From the NCBI GenBank assembly GCA_045110675.1, contig JBGCGJ010000036.1, positions 62,001 to 126,000 on the forward strand: a stretch of DNA of 64,000 nt, written 5' to 3'. Within the stretch, counting starts at the first letter, position 1. Every line of letters starts with the position of its first letter. Below are positions 24,386 through 34,196 of this stretch, piece by piece. The notes under the pieces were generated by a model, which was not told where the DNA came from, did not search any database, and saw only the letters and a program-made list of their open reading frames with translations. The stretch is from JBALVT01 sp045110675 (GTDB lineage: Bacteria; Pseudomonadota; Gammaproteobacteria; Pseudomonadales; Halieaceae). The translations under genes and the position numbers were made by a program.

Positions 24386-25603
24386 ATGAACACGCCAATT
24401 TTACTGTCCGACGGTTTGATCTTCGATGGACACAGTCCCGATTTAATCGCCGATAAGTTCATTCTCATTAAAAACGATCGTATTGCAGCCATCACATCAG
24501 AACGCCCGAAGGAGCCTGTGCAAGAGATCAAACTCGCCGGCAAGGTTGTAATGCCCGGCTTGATTGACTGCCACTTTCACGCCTATGCCTGTGGTGTGGA
24601 TTTTCAGGAACTGGAATCGCTGCCTATTTCCTATGTTGCCCAGCGCGGGCGCCAGTTAATGGAAAATGCGTTGCGAAGGGGCTTTACCACGGTGCGAGAT
24701 GCAGGGGGGGCAGATTACGGTCTATGGCGCGCTATCCAGGAAGGCGTGTTTGCCGGCCCACGGCTTTTCTACGCTGGCCGGGCCCTCAGCCAAACCGGTG
24801 GCCACGCCGACACACGCGCTCAACACGTAGAGCCCTGTGGCTGTATTCAAGCAGGCACACTCGGCCAGGTGGTTGACGGTGTGGATGAGGTGCGCAAAGC
24901 CGTACGAGAGACATTGCGCCAAGGAGCACACCAAATCAAAATCATGGTCTCCGGCGGCATATCCTCGCCGACAGACCCGGTATGGATGCTGCAGTTTTCA
25001 GACGAGGAAATTGCCGCAGCGGTGGACGAAGCCAATCGCCGACGCACTTACGTCATGGCTCATGCTTACACGGCCGAAACAATACAACGCGCGGTAAAAC
25101 TTGGGGTGCGAAGCATAGAGCACGGCAACCTGATTGATAGAGCGGCAGCCAATGAAGTCGCTAAACACGATGCTTACGTGGTCCCAACGCTAGTCACCTA
25201 CGATGCAATAGGTCAGCATGGCAAAGTGTCCGGCGCACCGCAAACTACTTTAGACAAGTTAAAAGAAGTCAAAGAACACGGTCTGTCAGCCATAGAAATC
25301 TGCAAATCGGCCGGTGTATCTCTGGGCTTTGGAACTGATCTACTGGGCGACATGCACGTACACCAGTTAGACGAGTTGAAGCTGCGCAGCGAAGTGCAAA
25401 CACCCTACGAAGTTCTCCACAGCGCGACTGCAATCAATGCAGAAATCATTCAACGACCCAATGACCTGGGCTGCGTTAAAGAGGGAGCCTATGCGGACCT
25501 GTTGGTTATTGACGGTAACCCACTCGAAGATTTATCTCTGCTTTGGAATTCCCAGCGCAGACCTAACTACATATTAAAAGGTGGACAGTTCGTCGGCGGG
25601 TAA
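24386..25603 (+). CDS. Metal-dependent amidohydrolase (imidazolonepropionase/prolidase-like)
   Basis: 405 residues of the amidohydrolase superfamily. Likely metal ligands are the HxH in DCHFHAY, the lysine in QIKIMVSGG (carboxylated in related enzymes), the histidines of VMAHAY and EHGNL, and the aspartate of GTDLLG. The N- and C-terminal beta segments (SDGLIFDGHSPD, LLVIDGNPL) form the composite domain. GAGGA precedes the ATG by eight bases. Relatives hydrolyse Xaa-Pro dipeptides, organophosphates, mycotoxins or cyclic amides, so the substrate is open. Together with HyuAB across the divergent promoter this suggests a cyclic amide or imide pathway. Confidence 0.82.
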   Translation: MNTPILLSDGLIFDGHSPDLIADKFILIKNDRIAAITSERPKEPVQEIKLAGKVVMPGLIDCHFHAYACGVDFQELESLPISYVAQRGRQLMENALRRGFTTVRDAGGADYGLWRAIQEGVFAGPRLFYAGRALSQTGGHADTRAQHVEPCGCIQAGTLGQVVDGVDEVRKAVRETLRQGAHQIKIMVSGGISSPTDPVWMLQFSDEEIAAAVDEANRRRTYVMAHAYTAETIQRAVKLGVRSIEHGNLIDRAAANEVAKHDAYVVPTLVTYDAIGQHGKVSGAPQTTLDKLKEVKEHGLSAIEICKSAGVSLGFGTDLLGDMHVHQLDELKLRSEVQTPYEVLHSATAINAEIIQRPNDLGCVKEGAYADLLVIDGNPLEDLSLLWNSQRRPNYILKGGQFVGG

Positions 25604-25682
25604 TGTGATTACAGTCGTTTTTAAACAGCGATAACGGAAAGTTCAAAAACAACAATTCAATTACACCAGTGGAGCAAAGAAG

Positions 25683-26693
25683 ATGACAAGAGAATGGGTT
25701 ATAGACGCGTATGAAGGTTTTGAAAACATGCGTCTGCAAGATTGTGCACGACAAGAGCCTGGGCCCAACGACATCAGGCTGAGGATCGAGACGTTTGCCC
25801 TAAACTGGGGTGATGAGGATTTGATGCACGATCATTACTCCTTCAGCTTTTCAGAACTGCCAGCGCGGATAGGTTCTGAGGCGGCCGGGATCGTTGAAGC
25901 AGTGGGTGCGCAGGTCAAAGACATTAAAATAGGCGAACGGTATTGCACTCTACCCTATTTCTATGACCTTCGCGGTACCAGCGCAGACACTGTGTTGGTC
26001 GATCAAGCATACGTCGCAAAAGCACCCTCGGGGTTAACCGCGGTGGAAGCAGCCTCTATCTGGATGCAATTTCTAACGGCCTACTACCCGGTTGTCGAGC
26101 TGGCTAAAGCAGCACCTGGGCGAAATATCCTGGTACCAGCAGGGACCAGCACAGCCGGAAACGCGGCTCTGCAGATTGGCCGGATGCTCGGAGCTACGAT
26201 GATCGCGACAACTCGCTCAGAGGCGAATAGACAAATTCTCCTCGACAGTGGTGCCGATCACGTTTTTGTCGACAACGGCGACAATCTAGCGGAATTTTTA
26301 ATTGAAGCAACAGACGGCGTAGGTGTCCATGCATCCTTTGATCCCGTCGGTGGCGATTTCATGAACCGTTACGCCAGCAGCATGGCGATGGGTGGACGCC
26401 TATTTCTTTACGGGGCGTTAAATGGCACTTTTTCGCCACCGCCCTATGTCGATATGTTCCAAAAAAATCTGCTGCTGCAAGCCTATAGCGTTTTCAACTA
26501 CGTTGAGGATCCTGAAGCTTGTGAACGTGGCAAGAACTTCGTTTACAGCGCGATTTCAAATGGCGAACTGCGCCCTCACGTTGACCGTACCTTTGACATG
26601 GAATCCCATAAAGAGGCTTGGCGATACCTGAAAAGTGCACGAACAGATTATGGCAAAGTCGTTGTGGAAACAGGCGCCACAGCCGAGAGCTAG
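25683..26693 (+). CDS. Zinc-independent MDR alcohol dehydrogenase/quinone oxidoreductase
   Basis: 336 residues of the medium-chain dehydrogenase/reductase superfamily. The GroES-like N-terminal half contains LNWGDEDLM and RIGSEAAGIVEAVG, and the NADPH-binding Rossmann half carries GTSTAGNAALQIG. The catalytic and structural zinc cysteines of classic alcohol dehydrogenases are absent, which places it near NADPH:quinone and enoyl reductases. GGAG lies eight bases before the ATG. As the fifth gene of the XRE-cupin operon it likely reduces an intermediate of that pathway. The exact substrate is unknown. Confidence 0.8.
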   Translation: MTREWVIDAYEGFENMRLQDCARQEPGPNDIRLRIETFALNWGDEDLMHDHYSFSFSELPARIGSEAAGIVEAVGAQVKDIKIGERYCTLPYFYDLRGTSADTVLVDQAYVAKAPSGLTAVEAASIWMQFLTAYYPVVELAKAAPGRNILVPAGTSTAGNAALQIGRMLGATMIATTRSEANRQILLDSGADHVFVDNGDNLAEFLIEATDGVGVHASFDPVGGDFMNRYASSMAMGGRLFLYGALNGTFSPPPYVDMFQKNLLLQAYSVFNYVEDPEACERGKNFVYSAISNGELRPHVDRTFDMESHKEAWRYLKSARTDYGKVVVETGATAES

Positions 26694-26812
26694 TCTCCCC
26701 TCAATGTAGTTTTTTTGAACTCAATGCAGGTTGGTTCGTGCATTCGAATCAGGCCTGCTGGCAGATATTTGTTGCAACGTAAACCTGTAAAGAATCTTTG
26801 GGGGAATCACAA

Positions 26813-27214
26813 ATGTCAATTTTTGAAGAGCGGCGACAACATGTACAACAGCTCGTAATAAAGCAGTATCGAGCTCTAGATGCAGAAAACGCGACCTCCT
26901 GGGCTTCCTATTTCTCGGACGATGCCACGTTTACGTCACCTTACGGAGAGTGGAATGGCCGAGGTGCTATCCAGGAATTCATGGAAGAGCATATTCTCAG
27001 TGGCATGGAGTCAAGTGTGCGGCACTATATTTCGAATTTCTGTTTCATGGAAGAAGGAGAGAATATTCGCGCCAGCTTTTACATTAAAAAAGTAAAAGTG
27101 AATATTAAAGAGCCGTTTATTATCGCGACTGCCGAGGGCAATTGTCTTGCAGAAAAGATTGCTCAAGACTGGATGGTGAAGCGTTATGATTTAACGATTG
27201 ATGCGGTTGATTGA
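26813..27214 (+). CDS. NTF2-like (SnoaL/nuclear transport factor 2) fold protein
   Basis: 133 residues from ATG 26813, with GGGGG about ten bases upstream; an earlier in-frame start at 26798 lacks a site. The pattern LDAENATSWASYFSDDATFTSPYGEWNGRGAIQEFMEEH is typical of the SnoaL-like cone-shaped fold (residues about 18-56, key residues W, D and G). Family members act as small isomerases, dehydratases or ring-hydroxylating beta subunits. The 119-base gap before it contains no strong terminator, so it may end the operon or be separately expressed. A specific activity cannot be assigned. Confidence 0.75.
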   Translation: MSIFEERRQHVQQLVIKQYRALDAENATSWASYFSDDATFTSPYGEWNGRGAIQEFMEEHILSGMESSVRHYISNFCFMEEGENIRASFYIKKVKVNIKEPFIIATAEGNCLAEKIAQDWMVKRYDLTIDAVD

Positions 27215-27238
27215 GGCTATTTCACTCCCGTGAGTTTG

Positions 27239-30200
27239 TCACCCACCCTCCTCCAAATTGAACAATTGTGTATTCCCTCCTCTCGCAACAGTATTCTCTG
27301 TTCGTGTTTTCTCAGTAGCAAAATGCAATAAATAGTGAGGCCCCCCGGCTTTTGGCCCGGTGCCGGAAAGCCCCTGTCCGCCAAAGGGCTGCACTCCCAC
27401 CACAGCGCCGACAATATTGCGGTTGATGTAAGTGTTGCCCACTCGAGTGGCATTGAATACTTCGCGAGCAAAGCCGTCTATGCGACTGTGCACGCCCAGT
27501 GTTAGGCCGAATTGAGAATCCTCAATATCTTTCAGTACCTGTGAGATTTCCGACACCTTGTATCGAATCACATGCAAGATAGGCCCAAATACTTCTTGCT
27601 CCAGCTGTGACAGAGCCTCTATTTCGTAAACTTGTGGAGCGACGAAGTAACCCTCTGCATGACTTTGGTTTAGCTGGCATGCCGCGAGCAATTTTCCTTC
27701 AGCGCGCATTCGTTTTTCGTGACGCTCCAGCATTTGCTTCGCATCCAGATTGATCACCGGACCAATGTCAGTACTGAGTTCCGCCGGATCGCCTACTTTC
27801 AGCTCGCTCATGGCACCCATTAACATGTGGATCACTTTGTCTGCGATATCATCCTGTAAATACAGCACTCTCAGCGCACTGCAACGCTGACCAGCACTCT
27901 TGAAGGCTGAGCTAATCACATCATCCACTACCTGCTCAGGAAGCGCGGTGGCGTCTACCAACATCACATTGAGACCACCGGTTTCAGCCAGGAAAGGGAC
28001 GATAGCACCTTCGCGTTCTGCCAGCTGACGATTGATCAGCTTCGCTGTCTCAGTACCGCCCGTGAAAGCCACCCCTGCAATACGGGTGTCTGCTACCAGC
28101 GCACCACCAACGCGCTGACCCTCTCCGGGCAGGAGGTGGATTACATCGCCGGGTACACCTGCTTCCAGCATCAACTCTATCGCCTTCGCGGCCACCATGG
28201 GTGTCTGCTCAGCAGGCTTGGCGATCACCGAGTTACCGGCAACCAGTGCAGCCACCACCTGGCCCACAAAAATCGCCAATGGGAAATTCCAGGGACTGAT
28301 GCAAAGAATCACACCTCTTCCATGCAGGGACAGCTCATTGAGTTCTCCCGTCGGGCCTGGCAAAACTAACGGTTCGCCGAACTGAGACCTGGATTGCTGA
28401 GCGTAATAGCGGCAGAAATCAACGGCTTCTCTTACTTCCGCTAGCCCGTCATCAATGGTACGACCCGCTTCTATGACTATCAGACCCACTAACGATTCAC
28501 TGTTCGTTTCCATTGATTCAGCAAGCCGTTCCAAACACTGGGCACGGTGCTCAACACCGAGCGAATTCCAAGCATGCTGCGCTTTACTGGCCAAGTCCAA
28601 GGCCTGTTCAATGTTTGCTTTGCTGGCTTCAACGACGTCACCCACTACTTGCTGGTAATTTGCGGGGTTATGCAGAAGCTTTCTATGCCCAGGCTGGGCC
28701 TGCCCGCCAACTATCGGAGCTGATTCGAATGTTTGTTCGGAAGCGGTCATCACACTCTTTAGCAAAGGAATCACTTTCAGAGAATCGGCTAAATCCAAGC
28801 CCGCTGCGTTAACCCAGGAGTGCTCCTCACCAGAATACAAATTACGAGGCACTGGAATTTTGGAATGGCGCGCCACCAGATGAGAGCGTGTTTCCTCGAT
28901 CGGATCGCGCAAAAGTTCCTTAGCTGGAACTTTGGCATCCAGAAAGCGATTGACGAAGGAACTATTGGCTCCGTTTTCCAGCAGCCTGCGCACGAGATAA
29001 GGCAGCAAGTCTTGGTGATTACCTACGGGAGCATAGACGCGAACTAAGGCATTGGGATTCTCGCGCAGGATTTCTTCATACATTAATTGACCCATGCCGT
29101 GTAAGCGCTGGAATTCAAACGCCTTAGCGTTTTCTGCTAACTCCTGCACCATGGCAACGGTGTGGGCATTGTGTGTGGCAAACTGCGGATAGATCTCCTG
29201 GGGCGCAGAAAAAAGGATCTGTGCACACACCTGGTAGCATAAGTCGGAATGACATTTTCGCGTGAACACCGGGTAGTCTGCCAGGCCCTGCTCTTGAGCG
29301 TGTTTAATCTCACCGTCCCAATAAGCACCCTTCACCAATCGCACCATAAAGCGTCGATTGCACTCTTTGGCAAGAAGAATCAGCCACTCGGCTACATAAG
29401 TAGCGCGCTTTTGATAGGCCTGCAACACAAAGCCAAGGCCATCCCAATCCGCCAGCTGAGCATCTCGGGCTAAGGCTTCGAAGATATCGAGCGAGAGATC
29501 CAGGCGGTCCGCCTCCTCAGCGTCGATACTGAATCCGATCCCTCCTTCTTTCGCCAACAACGCTAAGGATTTTACTCTCGGCAGTAGTTCGTTCATCACC
29601 CGCCGCTTCTGGCGAAATTCGTAGCGAGGGTGAAGAGCCGATAACTTGACCGAAATGCCATGGCTTTTCTCAACGCTCGCGCTTGCACCACTATCAGTGA
29701 TCAAGCGGATGGCTTCGGCGTAGGAGTTGAAGTAAGTTTGAGCGTCTTCCTCCGTACGCGCACCCTCACCAAGCATGTCGAAGGAGAACAACGTTTCGGG
29801 ACGATTATCTGCGGCACCTTTTCGTATCGCTTCAGTAATCGTCCTACCCAGAACATACTGCCCGCCCATTATTCTCATCGCCTGTAATACGGCTCGACGA
29901 ACAATGGGTTCACCCAAGGAGCTGACCAGGCGTTTCATCCAGTGGTTGGTGTCACCGGTAATTTCATCCTCAAGGGTGACGACTCGCCCAGTGAGCATTA
30001 ATCCCCAGACGGAGGCATTCACAAACCGCGAAGCAGATTTCCCGCGGTGTGCAGCCCAATCACCGGAGTGAATTTTTTCTGCAATCAGGCGATCTGCCGT
30101 TTCCTCGTCGGGCACACGCAATAAAGATTCCGCCAGGCACATCAGAGCAATACCCTCGTTATTCGAGAGGCCGAACTCCTGCAGGAAGGCATCGAGCGTA

Positions 30201-30373
30201 CCCGCTTTGTGGCTGCCCTCCCGGCACTGCTCCACCAGACGTACTCCTGCCCTGAGCGCAGCTTCGGATTGGTAAGGCTCCAGAGATTTCGCTTCCAGCA
30301 GCCTTGCCACCGTTGCGGGTTCGTCAGCGTAGATGGCTTCACGGATGTTGTTTCTGACTTCAGTAATCGTCAT
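27239..30373 (-). CDS. putA: Bifunctional proline dehydrogenase / L-glutamate gamma-semialdehyde dehydrogenase
   Basis: 1044 residues from ATG 30373; a GTG six bases upstream is an alternative. The proline dehydrogenase barrel (about residues 130-480) contains the FAD-site motif RLVKGAYWD and RVYAPVG. The aldehyde dehydrogenase half (about 560-1010) contains ISPWNFPLAIF, the AETGG glutamate motif and the catalytic cysteine in SAGQRCSALR. It converts proline to glutamate with substrate channelling. There is no N-terminal ribbon-helix-helix DNA-binding domain and no long C-terminal extension, so this is the short, non-regulatory PutA type. Regulation is therefore probably by the divergent Lrp-type gene. 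Proline released from proline betaine could feed it. Confidence 0.95.
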   Translation of the reverse strand: MTITEVRNNIREAIYADEPATVARLLEAKSLEPYQSEAALRAGVRLVEQCREGSHKAGTLDAFLQEFGLSNNEGIALMCLAESLLRVPDEETADRLIAEKIHSGDWAAHRGKSASRFVNASVWGLMLTGRVVTLEDEITGDTNHWMKRLVSSLGEPIVRRAVLQAMRIMGGQYVLGRTITEAIRKGAADNRPETLFSFDMLGEGARTEEDAQTYFNSYAEAIRLITDSGASASVEKSHGISVKLSALHPRYEFRQKRRVMNELLPRVKSLALLAKEGGIGFSIDAEEADRLDLSLDIFEALARDAQLADWDGLGFVLQAYQKRATYVAEWLILLAKECNRRFMVRLVKGAYWDGEIKHAQEQGLADYPVFTRKCHSDLCYQVCAQILFSAPQEIYPQFATHNAHTVAMVQELAENAKAFEFQRLHGMGQLMYEEILRENPNALVRVYAPVGNHQDLLPYLVRRLLENGANSSFVNRFLDAKVPAKELLRDPIEETRSHLVARHSKIPVPRNLYSGEEHSWVNAAGLDLADSLKVIPLLKSVMTASEQTFESAPIVGGQAQPGHRKLLHNPANYQQVVGDVVEASKANIEQALDLASKAQHAWNSLGVEHRAQCLERLAESMETNSESLVGLIVIEAGRTIDDGLAEVREAVDFCRYYAQQSRSQFGEPLVLPGPTGELNELSLHGRGVILCISPWNFPLAIFVGQVVAALVAGNSVIAKPAEQTPMVAAKAIELMLEAGVPGDVIHLLPGEGQRVGGALVADTRIAGVAFTGGTETAKLINRQLAEREGAIVPFLAETGGLNVMLVDATALPEQVVDDVISSAFKSAGQRCSALRVLYLQDDIADKVIHMLMGAMSELKVGDPAELSTDIGPVINLDAKQMLERHEKRMRAEGKLLAACQLNQSHAEGYFVAPQVYEIEALSQLEQEVFGPILHVIRYKVSEISQVLKDIEDSQFGLTLGVHSRIDGFAREVFNATRVGNTYINRNIVGAVVGVQPFGGQGLSGTGPKAGGPHYLLHFATEKTRTENTVARGGNTQLFNLEEGG

Positions 30374-30391
30374 GAGCACAGCTCTTTATCT

Positions 30392-30440
30392 GGATATCTA
30401 ATCAGCTTCATTTTCCATATTTACTGCGATATTAGTCTCC
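30392..30440. promoter_or_regulatory. Inverted repeat between putA and lrp-like gene, candidate operator
   Basis: GGATATCTAAT (30392-30402) and ATTAGTCTCC (30431-30440) are inverted copies with one mismatch region, 28 bp apart, in the AT-rich divergent promoter region. The layout suits an Lrp/PutR dimer bridging two sites. Confidence 0.4.
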
Positions 30441-30461
30441 AAATATTCACTTTTATCAGTG

Positions 30462-30467
30462 TATAAT
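30462..30467 (+). promoter_or_regulatory. -10 element of the Lrp-type regulator promoter
   Basis: A perfect TATAAT lies 35 bases before the regulator ATG. No good -35 is found 16-18 bp upstream, so the promoter may need an activator. Confidence 0.4.
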
Positions 30468-30502
30468 TCTACAAATGCATTTTTCACAGGATATAAATCT
30501 AA

Positions 30503-30985
30503 ATGGATATAGAGCGCTCAATCGATCGTATTGACCAGAGAATTCTAGAGATATTGCAAAGAGACGGACGAATCTCCAACGTCAACCTGGCAAAAAAGGT
30601 CGCGCTCAGCCCCACACCCTGCCTGGAACGGGTACGGAGATTAGAAAGAGAGGGCTATATCACCGGCTATGTGGCGCTGACAAATGCAGAGAAGCTCAAC
30701 GCAAACAATTTGGCCTTCATTCAGGTCTCACTGACCAACACCAGCACTGAAAACCTAAAAGAATTTAGTCGCCAGATGCGGGAACTATCAGAGGTAGAGA
30801 GCTGCCACATGGTGGCAGGCGGATTCGACTACCTGCTAAAGATTCGCTGCCGAGATATGCTGGACTACCAACATTTCCTAGGGGAAAAACTGGCAGCTAT
30901 ACCATTGATTTCCCAGACTCACACTTACGTCGTCATTGAAGAAGTAAAGTCGGAAACGGCGATCACTCTCTCCAATGTCAACTAA
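30503..30985 (+). CDS. Lrp/AsnC-family transcriptional regulator, probable putA regulator
   Basis: 160 residues. The N-terminal winged helix-turn-helix (IDQRILEILQRDGRISNVNL opening, residues about 10-60) and the C-terminal RAM ligand-binding domain (about 75-150, with SCHMVAGGFDYLLKI) are both complete. Lrp family proteins bind DNA as octamers and sense amino acids. Divergent placement 129 bases from putA is the classic PutR arrangement of alpha- and gammaproteobacteria, where it activates putA with proline. AGGA precedes the ATG. Its stop overlaps the end of the convergent carnitine dehydrogenase gene by four bases. Confidence 0.88.
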   Translation: MDIERSIDRIDQRILEILQRDGRISNVNLAKKVALSPTPCLERVRRLEREGYITGYVALTNAEKLNANNLAFIQVSLTNTSTENLKEFSRQMRELSEVESCHMVAGGFDYLLKIRCRDMLDYQHFLGEKLAAIPLISQTHTYVVIEEVKSETAITLSNVN

Positions 30986-32469
30986 GATTTAGCGACATTT
31001 GAATCGCCAATAGCGCGACCCATTCCCTCGGGTCTAACCAATCCAGCATGAGCTTGCGCCAACTCCGCAAGACTGTCTTGCACATGCACCGCCGGATCGG
31101 CGGCACTGCGTGTTTCCATATTTACATGGATCAACATTTGCTCTGCCGTTGCCAGCAAGTTTCCATCGGCGTGAGAGAGGCGATGAAAAATGTGGAGTTT
31201 CTTGCCGGCTCCCGAAAGAATTTGCGTGGTAACGGTAATAGGTGCCAAAGCGGCGACCTCATCGATATGCCGAATATGGGTTTCCACCGTAAAGTAAGAA
31301 CCGCTGTTAGCTACGTATTCCGCATCGACGCCAATACGGCGCAGTAACACGTCCGAGGCGTCGCCAAAACACTGCAAATAGCGGCTTTCCGTCATGTGAT
31401 TGTTATAGTCAGTCCAGTCGGGGGGCACGCTGCGTTTCAGTGTCAGTAGAGGCTGGCGCATATCCTCTGCATCCACTGTCACTGTTCCTTGATCGTACAG
31501 ACGCTTTTCGTATTCCGCCAAGGTCTGCCCGGCACCCCAGTCGTTGATCTTTAACGCCTGCAAAATGGAGACCAGATTGTCATCGCGAATTTGCTCCAGT
31601 TCTCTAAAGGTATGATGACCCGATTGGGCGTCGGATTGATCGGCAATTTTATTGATCAATTCATCGGTGAGTTCGGGTACATCCATCAGCTTGGTCCAGG
31701 GCCAGGACAAGCAGGGGCCGAATTGAGCGATGAAGTGCTTCATTCCCGCTTCACCACCAGCCAGCCGATAAGTCTCAAACATTCCCATTTGGGCCCAGCG
31801 CAAACCAAAACCGTACTGAATCGCTTCATCGACTTCCTGCGTCGTGGCGATACCATCTTTTATCAACCAAAGTGACTCGCGCCAGACAGCCTCGAGCAAG
31901 CGATCCGCAACAAAAGCCTCGATCTCCTTCTTAAGGTGCAGCGGATGCATGCCCAGGGTTTTATAAAACGCCATGGCGCGCTCAATAACATCAAACGAAG
32001 TCTTCTCCCCTCCTACCACTTCCACCAAGGGCAGCAGATACACAGGGTTAAACGGGTGAGCGACAAACAATCGCTCGGGATGTGCAAGCTCTGACTGTAA
32101 ATCCGTGGGAAGTATTCCTGAGGTCGACGAGGCGATCATCACTTCGTCACCAACATGCTTCTCAACTTCGGCATACACCGACCGTTTGAGTTCGGGTACT
32201 TCGGGGACTGCCTCAATCACCAACTGTGCGCCCGCCACTGCCTCGGCTAATGTGGCGGCGTAATCGATATCCCCTTTGAGCGGGCGCGGCGCCATCGTGA
32301 GTTTGCTACTGGCGCGATCGGCATTGGCGACAACGGCTTCTATTTTTCCGCGAGCGTCAGGCGCGGGATCATAGACCCCAACATCAATGCCATTTTCGGC
32401 CAAACGAGCTATCCAGCCCGCACCAATAACACCTGCGCCGAGCACGGCTACTTTACGAGTCACAGTCAA
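30982..32469 (-). CDS. L-carnitine 3-dehydrogenase fused to betainyl-CoA thioesterase
   Basis: 495 residues. The N-terminal 3-hydroxyacyl-CoA-dehydrogenase-like half (NAD motif GAGVIG at 11-16, then a helical domain to about 320) matches carnitine 3-dehydrogenase, which makes 3-dehydrocarnitine. A hotdog-fold thioesterase domain (about 350-480, with DYNNHM as its start) is fused at the C-terminus. Such fusions are known, and the thioesterase is thought to release glycine betaine from betainyl-CoA. The TTG start at 32469 has AGGAG eight bases upstream, better than GTG 32463. The BKACE cleavage enzyme that links the two activities is not in the window. The gene lies 41 bases downstream of betA on the same strand, so both may be one operon producing glycine betaine. 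Confidence 0.9.
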   Translation of the reverse strand: MTVTRKVAVLGAGVIGAGWIARLAENGIDVGVYDPAPDARGKIEAVVANADRASSKLTMAPRPLKGDIDYAATLAEAVAGAQLVIEAVPEVPELKRSVYAEVEKHVGDEVMIASSTSGILPTDLQSELAHPERLFVAHPFNPVYLLPLVEVVGGEKTSFDVIERAMAFYKTLGMHPLHLKKEIEAFVADRLLEAVWRESLWLIKDGIATTQEVDEAIQYGFGLRWAQMGMFETYRLAGGEAGMKHFIAQFGPCLSWPWTKLMDVPELTDELINKIADQSDAQSGHHTFRELEQIRDDNLVSILQALKINDWGAGQTLAEYEKRLYDQGTVTVDAEDMRQPLLTLKRSVPPDWTDYNNHMTESRYLQCFGDASDVLLRRIGVDAEYVANSGSYFTVETHIRHIDEVAALAPITVTTQILSGAGKKLHIFHRLSHADGNLLATAEQMLIHVNMETRSAADPAVHVQDSLAELAQAHAGLVRPEGMGRAIGDSNVAKS

Positions 32470-32510
32470 GGGAACTACTCCTGTTAGGGCTGTTGAAACA
32501 AACCGCGCTA

Positions 32511-34196
32511 CTAGCGCTGCTGTTCCCGATAGTTTTCTACGGTATACACAGGAACATCCGCAGGTGGCAAAGCTACAGCACCGCGAATAATATCTGCCGC
32601 TTTTTCTGCCAACATAATCGTCGGAGCGTTGAGATTGCCGCTGACAATAGACGGCATGATCGAGGAATCTACTATGCGCAGCCCCTCAAGGCCTATCACC
32701 TTGCACTCGCTGTCGACTACTGAGAGTTCATCGCTGCCCATTTTGCAGGTACACGACGGGTGGTAGGCCGATTCAACCGCTTCACTAAGAAAGGCATTGA
32801 GCTCATCGTCGCTTTGCGCCTCTGGTCCGGGAGAGAGTTCTCTACCGCGAAATTCGGCCAGCGCCGATTGAGCAAAGATTTCCCGAGTAAGCCTTATTCC
32901 CGCTCGAAACTCCTCCCAATCCTCTTCATGGGACATGTAATTGAAACATACGCTGGGGCTTTCCTCAGCCTTGTCGGAGCGCAATCTAACCCAGCCCCTA
33001 CTCTTGGATCGCATGGGTCCAACGTGCGCTTGAAAACCGTGGGAGTTGTTGGGGCTCTGCCCATCGTATCTCACCGCCATGGGGAAAAAATGGTATTGCA
33101 GATCGGGATGCTCTACACCCGCCTTGCTGCGGATAAAACCACCGCTTTCAAAATGATTGGTCGCGCCCATACCCGTTCGGGTGAACAACCATTGCGCGCC
33201 CACCACAGCCTTACCCAGAAGATTGTAGTAGCGATAGAGCGAGACCGGTTTCAGGCACTCCATCTGCAGGTAAATTTCCAGATGGTCCTGTAGATTCTCA
33301 CCGACGCCTGGCAGGGAATGCTTAGGTGCTATGCCCACCTCGCGCAAATGTTCCTCTGGGCCAATACCCGAGAGCATAAGCAGCTGCGGGTTGTTAATCG
33401 GGCCAGAGCTTAAAATCACTTCCCGATTGGCCAGCGCCACCCGGTCTCTACCTCGATGGGAAAAGTTCACTCCGCGAACCTGCTTACCCTCCAGTATCAA
33501 AGTTTTGGCATGTGCGCGGGTGAGTACTGTTAGGTTGCTTCGCGACCGTGCCGGTTTGAGAAAGCTCACGGCGGTAGAATTTCGAATCCCTCCTGAGGTC
33601 GTTCGATCCATAGGACCAAAGCCTTCCTGCTGATAACCATTCATATCTTCGGTAAAGGGATAACCCGCCTGCTGAGCAGCAGCGACAAATGCTTGGTTCA
33701 AAGGGTTTTTGCCCTCGCCTCGAGTAATCAGTAACGGACCCGAATCGCCGTGATAGTCGTTGCGACCGCCCTCCCAGGTGGAAGATTTTCGAAAGTACGG
33801 CAAACAGTGGCTATAGTCCCACTTGCTCAGGCTTTCATCTTCCTGCGCCCAGCGATCATAATCCTTGGCATGGCCACGGATATAGACCATACCGTTAATC
33901 GATGATGATCCGCCTAACAATCGCCCTCTGGGCAAGTGCATTACCCGACCCTTCAAATGGGGTTCAGGCTCCGTGTGGTAGTCCCAGCTATAGCGAGTAC
34001 CGTTCATCGGGTAGGCCAAGGCCGCAGGCATCTTAATCCGGAAATCCCAAACAGGATCACTTCCCCCGGCCTCTAACAACAAGACCCTCTTTTGAGGATC
34101 TTCGCTGAGTCGGTTGGCCAGCACACAGCCCGCTGATCCGGCACCGACAATCACATAATCGAACTGAAGGGTATCGTCGGAATTAGGGGTGCTCAA
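32511..34196 (-). CDS. betA: Choline dehydrogenase (GMC oxidoreductase)
   Basis: About 561 residues, with extended similarity to E. coli BetA by eye, including LLLEAGG, GGSSSINGM, NGYQQEGFGPMDR, GVGENLQDHLE, FNYMSHEEDW and the active-site region HPSCTCKMG. FAD binds at GAGSAG (18-23). It oxidises choline to betaine aldehyde, and often onward to glycine betaine, at the inner membrane face with electrons to quinone. TTG 34196 is taken as start because it begins the conserved region closely; TTG 34211 is an alternative, and neither has a strong ribosome site. There is no betB or betI beside it. It supplies glycine betaine for the demethylation genes. Confidence 0.92.
   Translation of the reverse strand: MSTPNSDDTLQFDYVIVGAGSAGCVLANRLSEDPQKRVLLLEAGGSDPVWDFRIKMPAALAYPMNGTRYSWDYHTEPEPHLKGRVMHLPRGRLLGGSSSINGMVYIRGHAKDYDRWAQEDESLSKWDYSHCLPYFRKSSTWEGGRNDYHGDSGPLLITRGEGKNPLNQAFVAAAQQAGYPFTEDMNGYQQEGFGPMDRTTSGGIRNSTAVSFLKPARSRSNLTVLTRAHAKTLILEGKQVRGVNFSHRGRDRVALANREVILSSGPINNPQLLMLSGIGPEEHLREVGIAPKHSLPGVGENLQDHLEIYLQMECLKPVSLYRYYNLLGKAVVGAQWLFTRTGMGATNHFESGGFIRSKAGVEHPDLQYHFFPMAVRYDGQSPNNSHGFQAHVGPMRSKSRGWVRLRSDKAEESPSVCFNYMSHEEDWEEFRAGIRLTREIFAQSALAEFRGRELSPGPEAQSDDELNAFLSEAVESAYHPSCTCKMGSDELSVVDSECKVIGLEGLRIVDSSIMPSIVSGNLNAPTIMLAEKAADIIRGAVALPPADVPVYTVENYREQQR

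Noticed and set aside
26694..26812. Intrinsic terminator after the MDR reductase gene
   Set aside because: A run of seven T is present near 26710, but no stable stem lies directly before it.
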